A stretch of 25,634 nucleotides of DNA, from NCBI GenBank assembly GCA_018712705.1, contig DVGM01000030.1, positions 1-25,634 of the forward strand, in the 5' to 3' direction. The stretch is from Aphodousia faecalis (GTDB lineage Bacteria; Pseudomonadota; Gammaproteobacteria; Burkholderiales; Burkholderiaceae_F). Of this stretch, positions 15,465 to 24,117 are shown in pieces (the first letter of the stretch is position 1; each line of letters opens with the position of its first letter). Below the pieces are notes generated by a model that was not told the origin of the DNA, searched no databases, and saw only the letters and a list, made by a program, of their open reading frames with translations. The position numbers were made by a program, and so were the translations under genes.

Positions 15465-16265
15465 TTAGTTTTCGTCTCTGACCGGACGCACCGGATTGGG
15501 TAACCCACGAACCCAGAGATAGAACTGATAGACGTAACCGCTTACCGCATAGCAGCAGAAAACGATAAAGGCTGATAACGACGGGTTGCTTGAGAAGCAA
15601 ATAAACGCAATGGCCGCCACAAGCACAACCCAGAACGGGATCGTGCGAACAAAGCCCATATTTTTGCCGCTGAAAAACGGAGCGTTGGAAACCATCGTCA
15701 CACCGGCGTAGATACAGAGAACGGCCGTAATATGGGGGATATACTGTGTCAAAGTAGGCGTCAAATGACCGGAAACCGCAAGCCAGACAAAACCCATCAC
15801 CAGGGCGGCACCGGCAGGGCTTGCCAAACCTTGGAAAAAGCCCTTATCAATAAAACCGATGTTGGCATTAAAACGAGCCAAACGAACACCGGCTCCGGCA
15901 CAGAAAATAAAAGCCGCGGCCCAACCCAATCCACCGAAATCCTTAAGTGCAAATTCAAAGGCAATCAAAGCTGGGCAAACACCGAAAGCGGTCATGTCCG
16001 CAATGGAGTCAAACTGTTCGCCGAAACTGCTTTGCGTGTGCGTTAAGCGAGCCACGCGTCCGTCCATGCCGTCTAAAAGCATGGAAAGGAAAATGGTGGC
16101 CGCCGCAATGCCAAATTTCCCTGCCATTGCCTGAGTAACACCCCAGAAAGCACAAATCATCGATGCCATCGTAAAGGAGTTAGGCAAAAGATAGATACTG
16201 CGGGCGCGGGCCTCTTTAATACGTTCCTTAATATTTGCTCGAGGAGAACGACGAATTTTTCGCAT
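15465..16265 (-). CDS. pssA: CDP-diacylglycerol-serine O-phosphatidyltransferase
   Basis: An inner-membrane CDP-alcohol phosphatidyltransferase that makes phosphatidylserine from CDP-diacylglycerol and serine, the precursor of phosphatidylethanolamine. The 266-residue protein has about eight hydrophobic helices and the complete family motif: Asp68-Gly69, Ala72-Arg73, Gly82, Asp86 and Asp90. The N-terminal 20 residues are strongly basic (MRKIRRSPRANIKERIK). AAGG precedes the ATG. It follows psd by 30 bp in the same direction, matching the conserved psd-pssA pair of betaproteobacteria, and ends at a terminator. It belongs to the integral-membrane type II subclass, not the peripheral E. coli type. 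Confidence 0.94.
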   Translation of the reverse strand: MRKIRRSPRANIKERIKEARARSIYLLPNSFTMASMICAFWGVTQAMAGKFGIAAATIFLSMLLDGMDGRVARLTHTQSSFGEQFDSIADMTAFGVCPALIAFEFALKDFGGLGWAAAFIFCAGAGVRLARFNANIGFIDKGFFQGLASPAGAALVMGFVWLAVSGHLTPTLTQYIPHITAVLCIYAGVTMVSNAPFFSGKNMGFVRTIPFWVVLVAAIAFICFSSNPSLSAFIVFCCYAVSGYVYQFYLWVRGLPNPVRPVRDEN

Positions 16266-16295
16266 AATTAAACCTTTCTCTCTTTACTTGCTCAA

Positions 16296-16955
16296 TTAAG
16301 CTTTAGGGGCCAATTTAGCCAAAATGGTTTCGGTTCCAAGCACCTTTTCACCGATAGTGACGCAAGGCGTTGCATCCGTGGGCAAATAAACATCCAAACG
16401 ACTGCCAAAACGGATAAAACCGTAGCGTTCGCCCTTGGATAATTGATCACCCTTTTGGATATAACAAAGAATACGGCGTGCCACGAGACCGGCCACCTGA
16501 ACCACTGTAATACGGTTACCGTCATTCACACGAACGATTACCGCATTGCGTTCATTTTCAGTACTGGCCTTATCTAAATCGGCATTTAAGAATTTGCCAG
16601 GATAGTACTGGACATCTTCCACCGTTCCATTAACGGGGAAACGTTGGCAGTGAACATTAAAGATATTCATGAAGACGCTGATCAAAATCGCTTCTTCATT
16701 GGTAAAGGGATCGATCGTTTTTTCAACCTTCACAATCTGTCCGTCAGCAGGCGATAAGACGGCCTCCGGCATAGTCGGAACTGTGCGGGGCGGGTCACGG
16801 AAAAACTGCGTGACAATAATGAAAAATATCCACAACAGTGCGGCTACAAAACCAAATCCAGCCAGTGCCGTCCACAAAAGAGCTAAAAGAAAAGTACCAC
16901 CGATGTAAGGCCAACCTTCACGGGCCAAAATGGGGTGTGGGTACTTTTGATTCAT
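16296..16955 (-). CDS. psd: Phosphatidylserine decarboxylase proenzyme (short, PSD-A type)
   Basis: A pyruvoyl enzyme that converts phosphatidylserine to phosphatidylethanolamine. From the ATG at 16955 it has 219 residues, the short length typical of the PSD-A group. The self-cleavage site is Gly184-Ser185 in IRFGSRLDVYLP; cleavage would give a beta chain of 184 and an alpha chain of 35 residues with the pyruvoyl group. Two hydrophobic helices are near the N-terminus (about 20-52), and FMNIFNVHCQRFPVNG contains the conserved His region. The ATG is supported by GGAG nine bases upstream; a TTG at 16982 adds nine residues without support. It forms an operon with pssA 30 bp downstream. Confidence 0.95.
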   Translation of the reverse strand: MNQKYPHPILAREGWPYIGGTFLLALLWTALAGFGFVAALLWIFFIIVTQFFRDPPRTVPTMPEAVLSPADGQIVKVEKTIDPFTNEEAILISVFMNIFNVHCQRFPVNGTVEDVQYYPGKFLNADLDKASTENERNAVIVRVNDGNRITVVQVAGLVARRILCYIQKGDQLSKGERYGFIRFGSRLDVYLPTDATPCVTIGEKVLGTETILAKLAPKA

Positions 16956-16984
16956 GAGTCTGATCTCCGTGACTAAATTCAAAC

Positions 16985-17006
16985 TGCCAATTGTACGCTA
17001 TTGGCA
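16985..17006. promoter_or_regulatory. Dyad upstream of psd overlapping a possible -10 box
   Basis: TGCCAAT (16985-16991) and ATTGGCA (17000-17006) form a perfect 7-bp inverted repeat with an 8-base spacer. On the minus strand TACAAT (16995-16990) inside it matches five of six bases of a -10 box, 35 bp before the psd ATG; no good -35 is seen. A repressor or activator site for psd-pssA is possible. Confidence 0.35.
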
Positions 17007-17092
17007 AAGAGTTTCTGCTTTTTGCTCATGTTAACCGCAAATGATTTTTATTGGCACGTTGTTAAAGGAATGTAACACTTTTCCATTGTCTG

Positions 17093-17126
17093 AAAAAATG
17101 GCCCGTCTGTCTAATACAAACGAGCC
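17093..17126 (-). terminator. Rho-independent terminator of the SIMPL gene
   Basis: On the minus strand GGCTCGTTTGT (17126-17116) pairs with ACAGACGGGCC (17110-17100), 11 bp with two U-G wobbles, followed by A and six Ts (17098-17093). It begins 24 bp after the stop codon and separates this gene from psd. Confidence 0.88.
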
Positions 17127-17149
17127 TCATTACCAAAAAACCACTTAGC

Positions 17150-17896
17150 CTAGCGCTTAATGAGAACCTCCGCACTGACCGTTAAATTCAAGTCGCTGGT
17201 TCCGGCCTCCAATTGCGGAGCAATCACTGCTGCGTCTCGTGCTGACTTTGCCGAGGCTGCCATCATCACATTTAAAGGCCTTGGATTAGCGCTGCCGCTA
17301 AACCGCAAAGACTGCAACTGCACCTTAGAGACTTCACTTCCGACAGATTGAGCAATCCAAACAGCTCTCTGCGTAGCATCGGCTACAGCCAATTTATGAA
17401 GTGATTCATCGTATTTTGCTTTAGCTGTATCTGATACTCTGAAATTCAAACCATCTAAAGCCAACTCACCATTGACGCTTTCAATAACCTTAGGCACTAA
17501 TGTCACATCAGGGGCAATCACTTGCAAAGACTGCGTCACACGCCAAGCAACAATTTTTGGCGTTTGATTGCCTTTTGTCTCGCCGTAAACCGGATAAGAA
17601 TTGATGTATTGCGTTTTAAGCTGTAATTGATCGCTTACTGCCCTAATTTGAGATAAGCCTTTATTCATCGCTTTGACGGCCTGAGACGTTGCTTCCTGAA
17701 GGGTGGAGGCCTGAGCCATAGCCGACCAATTCATCAACGCTTCATCATTAGGAACGGTTAAAGAGGCAGTCCCATTAATACTTAAGGTCAGCCCTTTTTC
17801 TGACAACTGAATACCATTCATAGAGTCTGAAGCGATAGCTACACCTATTGTCGCCATTAAAGCACCCGCAGCAGCCACTTGGAGGATTTTATTCAT
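17150..17896 (-). CDS. SIMPL domain (DUF541) periplasmic protein
   Basis: A 248-residue protein of the SIMPL/DUF541 family. The N-terminus has a signal peptide (basic MNK, hydrophobic stretch to about residue 22, AIA before SDSMNG), so it should be exported. The mature part begins with a beta-rich stretch typical of the family (LTLSINGTASLTVPNDEALMNW) and has the VTQSLQV and LDGLNFRVSD segments. Members such as E. coli YggE are linked to reduced oxidative stress, but no enzymatic activity is known. GGAG lies eight bases before the ATG. It is divergent from the LPS locus and has its own terminator. Confidence 0.88.
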   Translation of the reverse strand: MNKILQVAAAGALMATIGVAIASDSMNGIQLSEKGLTLSINGTASLTVPNDEALMNWSAMAQASTLQEATSQAVKAMNKGLSQIRAVSDQLQLKTQYINSYPVYGETKGNQTPKIVAWRVTQSLQVIAPDVTLVPKVIESVNGELALDGLNFRVSDTAKAKYDESLHKLAVADATQRAVWIAQSVGSEVSKVQLQSLRFSGSANPRPLNVMMAASAKSARDAAVIAPQLEAGTSDLNLTVSAEVLIKR

Positions 17897-18008
17897 CTAT
17901 TTATCTCCATAAATAAAATTGATCGGTTAGTCTTATTTTAGGAGTTTAACTCGAGTAAAATGTGACATTATTTTCTTTTCTGTATCAGCTTTTTAAAACG
18001 AGACTGTT

Positions 18009-18947
18009 ATGAATCCGATTGTTGTTTGCCGCTTACCGAACCATGTCGGCGACTGCTGTATGACCCTTCCCTCATTGCGTTTATTAGAAGCCAGTGGCTT
18101 TACCCCCTATTTGGTCGGCAAACGCTTTGCCGAAGACCTGATGTTGGGAATGGGATGGCGCTTCGACCCGATTGAAGGTCATGTAAGCGAAGACTTGCAA
18201 AGACTTCATTACCTCTCGGAACAATTAAATAAGCCTTTGGGACTGCTTTTCCCAAATTCTTTCGGCTCTGCTCTTCAATTCCGCTTAGCCGGCATCAGAG
18301 CCGCGGGTTTTCCCACTGACGGCCGATTCTTACTTTTGGATCAGAAGGTGCCTGAACCTGAAAAGAATATCCATGAAGTGGAACGCTTCTTTGCCGCAAC
18401 ACTCGGTGCTATTAAAGCTTGGGGAAAAGAGCCGGCATGGACTGAGCCCACAAAAGACCTCGGTCTTAAATTGATTACCCGCCACACCGCGGGTGCCAAG
18501 AACCTCATTGAAAAATTCCATATTCCCGAAAAGTTTGCATTGATCGCTCCGATTGCTCGTGGCGTTCATCACGGAAAAATTAAGCATTGGACGCATATTA
18601 ATTGTGTTGTTAAGCCCTTGCGTGAACTGGGAATTGAACCAATCGTATTGCCTTCGCCTGACGAAGCTGCGGACGCTAAGGTTGCTTGTCCTGATGCCAC
18701 ACACTTACCGCCCACCAATTTGGGAACCTATGCTGCTTTGTGCAAAGAAGCTCAATTGGTTATTGCTAATGATTCCGGTATTAGCCACGTTGCTGCTGCC
18801 GTTGGTGCTCGACAAATTACTTTGATTGGCGTTACTGATCCGAATCGTACTGGCCCGTGGAATCCTAATGCCGTTGTGTTGGGTGAAGAAAATCGTTGGC
18901 CGACTGAGGAAGAAGTTATTAATAAAATCAATGAAATTTTAAAATAA
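18009..18947 (+). CDS. Glycosyltransferase family 9 protein (heptosyltransferase-like)
   Basis: A 312-residue GT-B transferase of family 9, which in Gram-negative bacteria attaches ADP-heptose to the LPS inner core. The N-terminal motif RLPNHVGDCCMTLPSLRLL fits the acceptor-side loop with the conserved Gly-Asp, and the C-terminal donor-site motif NDSGISHVAAAVGARQITLIG begins near residue 253 (cited in part: DSGISHVAA). GAGA five bases before the ATG is a modest ribosome site. It is the first gene of the LPS core locus. By sequence it could be heptosyltransferase II (WaaF) or another heptosyltransferase; I cannot decide, so no symbol is given. Its base composition is closer to the housekeeping genes than that of the genes that follow. 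Confidence 0.87.
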   Translation: MNPIVVCRLPNHVGDCCMTLPSLRLLEASGFTPYLVGKRFAEDLMLGMGWRFDPIEGHVSEDLQRLHYLSEQLNKPLGLLFPNSFGSALQFRLAGIRAAGFPTDGRFLLLDQKVPEPEKNIHEVERFFAATLGAIKAWGKEPAWTEPTKDLGLKLITRHTAGAKNLIEKFHIPEKFALIAPIARGVHHGKIKHWTHINCVVKPLRELGIEPIVLPSPDEAADAKVACPDATHLPPTNLGTYAALCKEAQLVIANDSGISHVAAAVGARQITLIGVTDPNRTGPWNPNAVVLGEENRWPTEEEVINKINEILK

Positions 18948-18975
18948 TTCATAAAACTGAATAGGACGCATTACC

Positions 18976-20139
18976 TTGAATATCGCTTTAATTAACTTTG
19001 ACGTAATCGTTAATTGCTTCGGCGGTGTATCTAAAGTTTTTGCCGAGATGTCCAATAGTTTTGTCGAAAGAGGACATACTGTGACGGCTTTAACCTATGA
19101 ATTTAGACAAGGGCAACCTGCTTTTTATTTTGATCCAAGGGTGATGCTTAAAAATTGCTGCAATAGTTCGTTTGAAAGACTTTTTCACAACGATGGTATT
19201 GCCAAATTCAGAACTTTCTACATTAGAGATAGGGAAACTAGGCGCATTAAGCGTTATCAAATTGAGTTAAACAATAAGAGTAAAGCTATTGAGAAAGCTC
19301 TCAAGGAAGTCAAACCAGATGTAATTGTGGCTTTCCAACAAGAGATAGCATACTTATTAATGGATATCCTAAAAGTAAAAGTTCCTGTGGTGACGATGCT
19401 CCACAATGAGCCTTCGTTTTACTTCGAAAGACCTGAATTTAAAATTTTCAAACCAGCTTTAAATAAATGTGCCTACGTTCAAGTGTTAGTTCCTCAGTAC
19501 GTAGAGCAAGCTAAACATTACTTGGGAACAGACAACGTTATCTGTATCCCTAACATTGTTCCCCAATACAAAGATAGTGCTGAATTAAAGAACCCAGTTA
19601 TCCTAAATGTCGCTAAGATTGCTTCACGTAAACGCCAACACCTAATTCTTGAGGCTTTTGCCAAAATCGAACAAAAATTCCCCGACTGGACTGTCAATAT
19701 ATGGGGATGGGATAAAACTGAGTATGCTGAGAAGTTAAAAAATGAGATAAAAAATCTTGGGCTTGAATCTAAGGTTAAGTTGTGTGGAGAAACTAAACAA
19801 GTTACAGAAAAGTACAACTCCGCCTCTATTTTTGCCTTTCCTTCAGCTTATGAAGGTTTTAGTTTAGCTCTTACAGAAGCAATGTCAGCTGGCTTACCAG
19901 TGATCGGCTGTAACGATTGCTTATCAGTCAGCTCTTTAATTCAGCACGGAGTTAACGGTCTTTTATCTGATTGTACTGCTGATGACTTTGCACAACAACT
20001 GGCGCGTTTAATGTCGGATTACGAGTTAAGAGCCCAATTAGGTCACAAAGCTAAAGAATCTATGAAAAATTTTTCTCCAGAAAATGTCTGGAAACAATGG
20101 GAAACACTGCTATGTTCAGTTTCTCAAAAGAAAAGCTAA
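18976..20139 (+). CDS. Glycosyltransferase family 4 protein
   Basis: A 387-residue GT-B retaining glycosyltransferase. The N-terminus MNIALINFDVIVNCFGGVSKVFAE contains the Gly-Gly acceptor loop (cited in part: NCFGGVSKV), and the donor-site EX7E motif is EGFSLALTE followed by AMSAGLPVIG near residues 295-312. The start is TTG at 18976, chosen because it gives the family N-terminus directly and AGGA lies nine bases upstream; no ATG is nearby. It follows the GT9 gene by 28 bp, probably in one transcript. It most likely adds a sugar to the LPS core; the donor sugar is unknown. It is visibly more AT-rich than the genes before 18 kb. Confidence 0.87.
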   Translation: MNIALINFDVIVNCFGGVSKVFAEMSNSFVERGHTVTALTYEFRQGQPAFYFDPRVMLKNCCNSSFERLFHNDGIAKFRTFYIRDRETRRIKRYQIELNNKSKAIEKALKEVKPDVIVAFQQEIAYLLMDILKVKVPVVTMLHNEPSFYFERPEFKIFKPALNKCAYVQVLVPQYVEQAKHYLGTDNVICIPNIVPQYKDSAELKNPVILNVAKIASRKRQHLILEAFAKIEQKFPDWTVNIWGWDKTEYAEKLKNEIKNLGLESKVKLCGETKQVTEKYNSASIFAFPSAYEGFSLALTEAMSAGLPVIGCNDCLSVSSLIQHGVNGLLSDCTADDFAQQLARLMSDYELRAQLGHKAKESMKNFSPENVWKQWETLLCSVSQKKS

Positions 20140-20207
20140 TACCTCTAATTTAAAAATTTTTAATTTTCTTCACTCGTTCTTACTGATTTACGAAAGCATG
20201 TCGATCA

Positions 20208-20236
20208 TTGCTAACTTTCATGGGCATTCGTACAAT
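20208..20236 (+). promoter_or_regulatory. Sigma-70-type promoter upstream of the O-antigen ligase gene
   Basis: TTGCTA (20208-20213) and TACAAT (20231-20236) are spaced by exactly 17 bp, matching the -35 at four and the -10 at five of six positions. The predicted start near 20243 gives a leader of about 27 nucleotides, reasonable for the ATG at 20270. Confidence 0.55.
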
Positions 20237-20269
20237 CTGGAGTGAATCATTTTTTAAATAGTTTTTGTT

Positions 20270-21496
20270 ATGCGTCTGACTGTTCCAAGCTACTCTAAAT
20301 TAGCCACTTTTACGTTATTAATTTGTGCTCTTTGCGGTGGTTTTTTCTTTTTGACTGGCTCACATATTCCCAAATATGTCGTTTTAGTACTTTGCTTTTT
20401 GACAATTTTAGCTTCCTATATTGTTCATAAAGCTCCTGATTTAAATTCCTATACTCGTTCTTACATTGAATTCTTTACTCCTTGGGCTCCTTGGTATTTC
20501 TCTGTTATCGTATTGGTTCTTTTCTTTGATGGAGTTCCTGAAAGTTCTGAGTTTTTCAATGCGCTTTTAATAATGTTCCTGATATTTGGAGCTTTATACC
20601 CTCAGCATTTTGAGCGAAAAAAAGTCATCACCTATCTGGCAATTTCACTGCTAATAGTTTCTTTAGCTATTGACTTTCAGATTTTGACTTACGGTTTTTC
20701 TAGTGGTGGAAGTTCAGTTATTGGGACCAATAAAAATAAAGTTTTAGGTATTACCTCCGCTTTAACACTCTGCTGTTTTGGTACCCTTTTATTTGAAGGG
20801 CATAAATACAACCAAAGGATTAAATTATTGCTTATTGCTAGTGTTGTCGCTTCACTCTCATCCATTATCTTGGCTCAGGTACGTACAGGAATTCTTCCAT
20901 TTTTAGCCTTAATTCCATTTGTCTGTTATCTCAAGAGAGACAATAAAAAAGTAGTCGCCTGTGCCATTCTTGTTCCGTTTTTTTTACTAGCAATGTCTTT
21001 CGTAACTGGCAGAATGCAACAAGGTTTTGCGGATTTGCAGCAATATCAAACAGGTGTTGTATACACATCTTGGGGACTTAGACTGGAGTTATGGAAATTA
21101 GCAATCAATGCTTTTGAAGATGCTCCAATTTTTGGTTGGGGTAAAGAGCCTTATGAAGCTATGGTTGCTGCAGGGCATACTATTGGCATTCCCAATTTCA
21201 CTAAACTCTATCATTTTCACAATGATTTCTTCAATGCCTTAACTGCCGGTGGTTTATTTGAAGTTATCTGCTGGTTCTCTACTCTATTTTTAATGGCTAG
21301 AAAAAGTCGTAATGACCCAGCCAGCTTATGCCTTTTACTTGGAGTTTTATCAGCTGGACTTGTTGAAAGGTATTGGTTTCACCGTATTACTTTATTCGCT
21401 TTCGTCACTTTATGGACTCTTTTATATATCTCTAACAGCCAATTCTGGCCGGGTAAAAAGCAATTAGATCATAAAGAGGAAGTGCCTAAATCATAA
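20270..21496 (+). CDS. waaL: O-antigen ligase family membrane protein
   Basis: A 408-residue inner-membrane protein with about 11-12 hydrophobic helices and a Wzy_C/WaaL domain. It should join undecaprenyl-linked O-antigen or a similar glycan to the LPS core on the periplasmic face. The family signatures are an Arg-containing AQVRTGILPFLALIP (near residues 205-218), the large periplasmic loop with SWGLRLELWKLAINAFEDAP and FGWGKEPYEAM, and the conserved His in HFHNDFFNALTAGG (near residue 320). There is no clear ribosome site, and an in-frame stop at 20255-20257 prevents a longer protein. Wzy polymerases share this fold; location between core transferase genes favours the ligase. Confidence 0.82.
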   Translation: MRLTVPSYSKLATFTLLICALCGGFFFLTGSHIPKYVVLVLCFLTILASYIVHKAPDLNSYTRSYIEFFTPWAPWYFSVIVLVLFFDGVPESSEFFNALLIMFLIFGALYPQHFERKKVITYLAISLLIVSLAIDFQILTYGFSSGGSSVIGTNKNKVLGITSALTLCCFGTLLFEGHKYNQRIKLLLIASVVASLSSIILAQVRTGILPFLALIPFVCYLKRDNKKVVACAILVPFFLLAMSFVTGRMQQGFADLQQYQTGVVYTSWGLRLELWKLAINAFEDAPIFGWGKEPYEAMVAAGHTIGIPNFTKLYHFHNDFFNALTAGGLFEVICWFSTLFLMARKSRNDPASLCLLLGVLSAGLVERYWFHRITLFAFVTLWTLLYISNSQFWPGKKQLDHKEEVPKS

Positions 21497-21527
21497 TTTG
21501 ATGCGCCTTAATACCTACGGAGATTCC

Positions 21528-21558
21528 AGCGGTTGAAAAGTTGTTCTTCTCGACCGCT
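21528..21558 (+). terminator. Hairpin between waaL and waaG (weak terminator or leader structure)
   Basis: AGCGGTTGAAAAG (21528-21540) pairs with CTTCTCGACCGCT (21546-21558) at 12 of 13 positions counting one wobble, with a 5-base loop, followed by TTGTTACC. The T run is short. A smaller hairpin TTACCT/AGGTAA (21562-21567, 21581-21586) comes next. The 132-bp gap is therefore structured ahead of waaG. Confidence 0.4.
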
Positions 21559-21628
21559 TTGTTACCTCTACTATTAACGCAGGTAAAATACAGAGGGTGA
21601 TATTCTTAAATATAATGACTCGTTAGCT

Positions 21629-22741
21629 ATGAAAATTGCGCTTTGTTTATATAAATATTTTCCATTTGGAGGTCTTCAGAGAGATTTTCTACGTATTGCT
21701 GAAGTACTGTACAAAAGGGGGCATCAGGTTCGCACGTACACCAGAAAATGGGATGCTCCTGAAAAACCAAATTGGATGGATATTGTTATCGTTCCTGTCT
21801 CAGGGATTACAAATCATAGCCAAAACGTCAAGTATTTTAATTGGGTTCAAAACCACTTAAGGGATAATCCCGTTGATCGCGTTGTGGGTTTCAACAAGAT
21901 GCCCGGGTTAGACGTTTATTATGGTGCTGACGTCTGTTATCTTGAAAAGGTAGAAAACGAAAAGGGCTTTTTCTATAGATTTTCTAGCCGCTTTAAACAC
22001 TATTATGAATTCGAAAAGCAAACTGTAGGACGTGGATTAAAAAACAAGTTAATGATTATCACGCCTAACCAAAAAAGGGATTTTCAAAAACATTACCAAA
22101 CAGAAGACGACAGATTCTACTTGTTGCCTCCGGGCATATCTTCGGACAGAAAGTATTCCAACTTTCGCACCAGCGCCCGCAAAGATTTCCGTCAAAAGAA
22201 TAATCTTCAAGATAACGATTTCCTACTTCTGCAAATCGGCTCTGATTTCAGTCGTAAGGGAGTCGATCGTTCAATTAAAGCTCTGGCAGCTTTACCTGAA
22301 GAAATTAGGAAACATACATACTTGTATGTTCTTGGGCAAGACAATGAAAGCAAATTTGCTTCTTTAGCCAGCAATTTAAAGGTTAAAAATCAAATTCTCT
22401 TTATGGGAGGTCGAAGTGATGTTCCTGACTTTATTGCAGGTGCAGACCTCTTCCTTCATCCAGCAAGATCTGAAAATACAGGAACAGCTATTTTGGAAGC
22501 TCTTGTTGGAGGATTGCCTGAAATAGTTACGGATGTTTGCGGTTATGCCCCCTATGTAGAGGAAGCTAACTCCGGCTTTGTCCTTGAAAGCCCTTATAAT
22601 CAGGAATCCTTTAACGCTTGCTTACGTGAGAGTTTAGATAGGACTAAACTCGAAAATTGGCAGAGAAATGCTCGTCATTTTGCTGACACTAAAGATCTTT
22701 ATTCGTTGCCAGAAAAAGCAGCCGACGTGATTCTGGGGTAA
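21629..22741 (+). CDS. waaG: LPS core glucosyltransferase I
   Basis: Adds the first hexose of the outer core to the inner-core heptose of LPS, from UDP-glucose in E. coli. The 370-residue protein matches E. coli WaaG closely over its whole length from memory: the N-terminal LYKYFPFGGLQRDFLRIAEV, then WVQNHLRDNP, RVVGFNKMPGLDVYYGADVC, DFQKHYQTE, QIGSDFSRKGVDRSI, and the end TKDLYSLPEKAADVI. The EX7E motif is ENTGTAILE near residues 288-296; in E. coli the intervening residues differ, so donor choice might too. No ribosome site is seen; TATAAT lies at 21611-21616. It is followed by waaP after four bases, an operon pair conserved in enterobacteria. Confidence 0.96.
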   Translation: MKIALCLYKYFPFGGLQRDFLRIAEVLYKRGHQVRTYTRKWDAPEKPNWMDIVIVPVSGITNHSQNVKYFNWVQNHLRDNPVDRVVGFNKMPGLDVYYGADVCYLEKVENEKGFFYRFSSRFKHYYEFEKQTVGRGLKNKLMIITPNQKRDFQKHYQTEDDRFYLLPPGISSDRKYSNFRTSARKDFRQKNNLQDNDFLLLQIGSDFSRKGVDRSIKALAALPEEIRKHTYLYVLGQDNESKFASLASNLKVKNQILFMGGRSDVPDFIAGADLFLHPARSENTGTAILEALVGGLPEIVTDVCGYAPYVEEANSGFVLESPYNQESFNACLRESLDRTKLENWQRNARHFADTKDLYSLPEKAADVILG

Positions 22742-22745
22742 TTAC

Positions 22746-23543
22746 ATGCTCATTCTCAGACCTCCTTTTGATACCCTTTGGAAAAATAAAAATCCTTTTG
22801 TTGAAGTTGAAAAGCTTTCCGGCGAGGTTTATCGCTCTGTAGCCACCCGTACGACTATACGTTTTGAAATTGAAGGGAAGGGCTTTTATCTAAAACTTCA
22901 CCACGGAATTACGTACGGCGAATTCTTTAAAAATATTTTTTCATTTAGGATGCCGGTTTTTGGTGCCAGAAACGAATGGTTGGCTATAGAGAAATTAGGC
23001 CAAGCTGGGATTGACACCATGCGTGGAGTTGCCTACGGCGAAACCGGTTTCAACCCCATTAAGCGTACATCATTTATTGTCACAGAGGATCTGTCTCCAA
23101 CAATCAGTTTAGAAGACTTTTGTGAGAATTGGACTAACAATCCTCCTCCCTATGCCGTAAAAAAAGCTTTAGTTAGTCGCGTAGCTTATATGGTTCGAGA
23201 AATGCACCGTCTCGGCATTAATCACAGAGATTGCTATATTTGCCACTTTCTGTTGCAGTTACCATTCAATGATTTAGAGCACTTTAAACTCTCAATAATT
23301 GATTTGCACAGAGCACAGATCAGGGCTTCTGTCCCCCTGCGTTGGAGAAATAAGGATTTAGTCGCCCTTTACTATTCATGTTTGAACATCGGATTAACAA
23401 CCAGGGATTATCTGCGATTCCTTAAAATCTACTTCCCTGGGAAAAAGCTTAAACAAATTCTCTCGGAAGAAAAATCATTAATTGACTCTATGCAATCAAA
23501 AGCGCAAAAAATTAAAGAGCGCACTTTACGTAAGGGGCTTTAA
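22746..23543 (+). CDS. waaP: LPS core heptose(I) kinase
   Basis: A soluble protein-kinase-like enzyme that phosphorylates O-4 of heptose I in the LPS inner core, a modification important for outer-membrane integrity in enterobacteria. The 265-residue length equals E. coli WaaP (RfaP). Kinase features: Lys50 in FYLKLHHG, the catalytic loop with Asp162 in INHRDCYICHF (the number of the essential Asp in E. coli), and Asp186 in IIDLHRAQ. Other matching blocks are SLEDFCENW and RTSFIVTEDLSPTISLE (cited in part). GGGG lies seven bases before the ATG, inside the waaG end. It is followed by a YrbL-like gene after one base. Presence of waaP implies a heptose-containing, phosphorylated core. Confidence 0.96.
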   Translation: MLILRPPFDTLWKNKNPFVEVEKLSGEVYRSVATRTTIRFEIEGKGFYLKLHHGITYGEFFKNIFSFRMPVFGARNEWLAIEKLGQAGIDTMRGVAYGETGFNPIKRTSFIVTEDLSPTISLEDFCENWTNNPPPYAVKKALVSRVAYMVREMHRLGINHRDCYICHFLLQLPFNDLEHFKLSIIDLHRAQIRASVPLRWRNKDLVALYYSCLNIGLTTRDYLRFLKIYFPGKKLKQILSEEKSLIDSMQSKAQKIKERTLRKGL

Positions 23544-23544
23544 C

Positions 23545-24117
23545 ATGTCAGATCTGCGACTGGGTAAATTCCTAGGAAGAGGAGCGGAAAGGTTTTGCTA
23601 CGAGAATTTAGACAATCCCGATACTTGTTTAAAAGTCAGTAAAAAAAATTCTTGGAAACAAACACGTAGAGAACTTGCGTACGTTCGCTATTTAAAAAAG
23701 AGAGGAATTACCCCTTCTTTCATGCCAAAGTTTTACGATCTTCATGAAACTGAAGACTCATATATTTTGGAACAAGAATATTTTCATGATACCGCGACGA
23801 CAAAAGTAATGACCATTCGAGAATATGTTCCTGTGGCTACAGATGATGGTCTGAAGGTCCTGGATCGCCTTCTCGATGATATTAAAGCCGAAATGATTCG
23901 TTTCAATATTATTGTTTGCGATTTGCGAACAACAAATTGTATGGTGCTTATCGAGTCTAATAGGCCGAAACGAGTTGTTATTTTTGATGGGTATGGTTCC
24001 CCGGAATTTATCCCTCTACCTAATTGGTGCCCATTTTTAGGTAAACGAAAAATCAAGCGTCAATGGCAAAAATTAATGCAACGCTATAAAGAGGACAAAG
24101 ATAATCGAAATAAATAG
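23545..24117 (+). CDS. YrbL-family kinase-fold protein encoded in the waa operon
   Basis: A 190-residue protein of the YrbL (PhoP-regulated) family, a small protein-kinase-like fold. Visible kinase-type features: glycine-rich LGRGAERFCYE (10-20), Lys30 in CLKVS, Glu43 in RRELAYVRYL, a catalytic-loop-like Asp126-x4-Asn131 (VCDLRTTN) and a metal-site-like Asp148 (IFDGYG). Thus it keeps residues that YrbL at 24167-24775 lacks. AGGGG, eight bases upstream, decides for the ATG at 23545; a frame open from 23482 would overlap waaP by 62 bp. It starts one base after waaP and is probably translated with it. A role in phosphorylating an LPS core sugar, like WaaY, is a hypothesis; the C-terminus is basic (GKRKIKRQWQK). 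Confidence 0.82.
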   Translation: MSDLRLGKFLGRGAERFCYENLDNPDTCLKVSKKNSWKQTRRELAYVRYLKKRGITPSFMPKFYDLHETEDSYILEQEYFHDTATTKVMTIREYVPVATDDGLKVLDRLLDDIKAEMIRFNIIVCDLRTTNCMVLIESNRPKRVVIFDGYGSPEFIPLPNWCPFLGKRKIKRQWQKLMQRYKEDKDNRNK

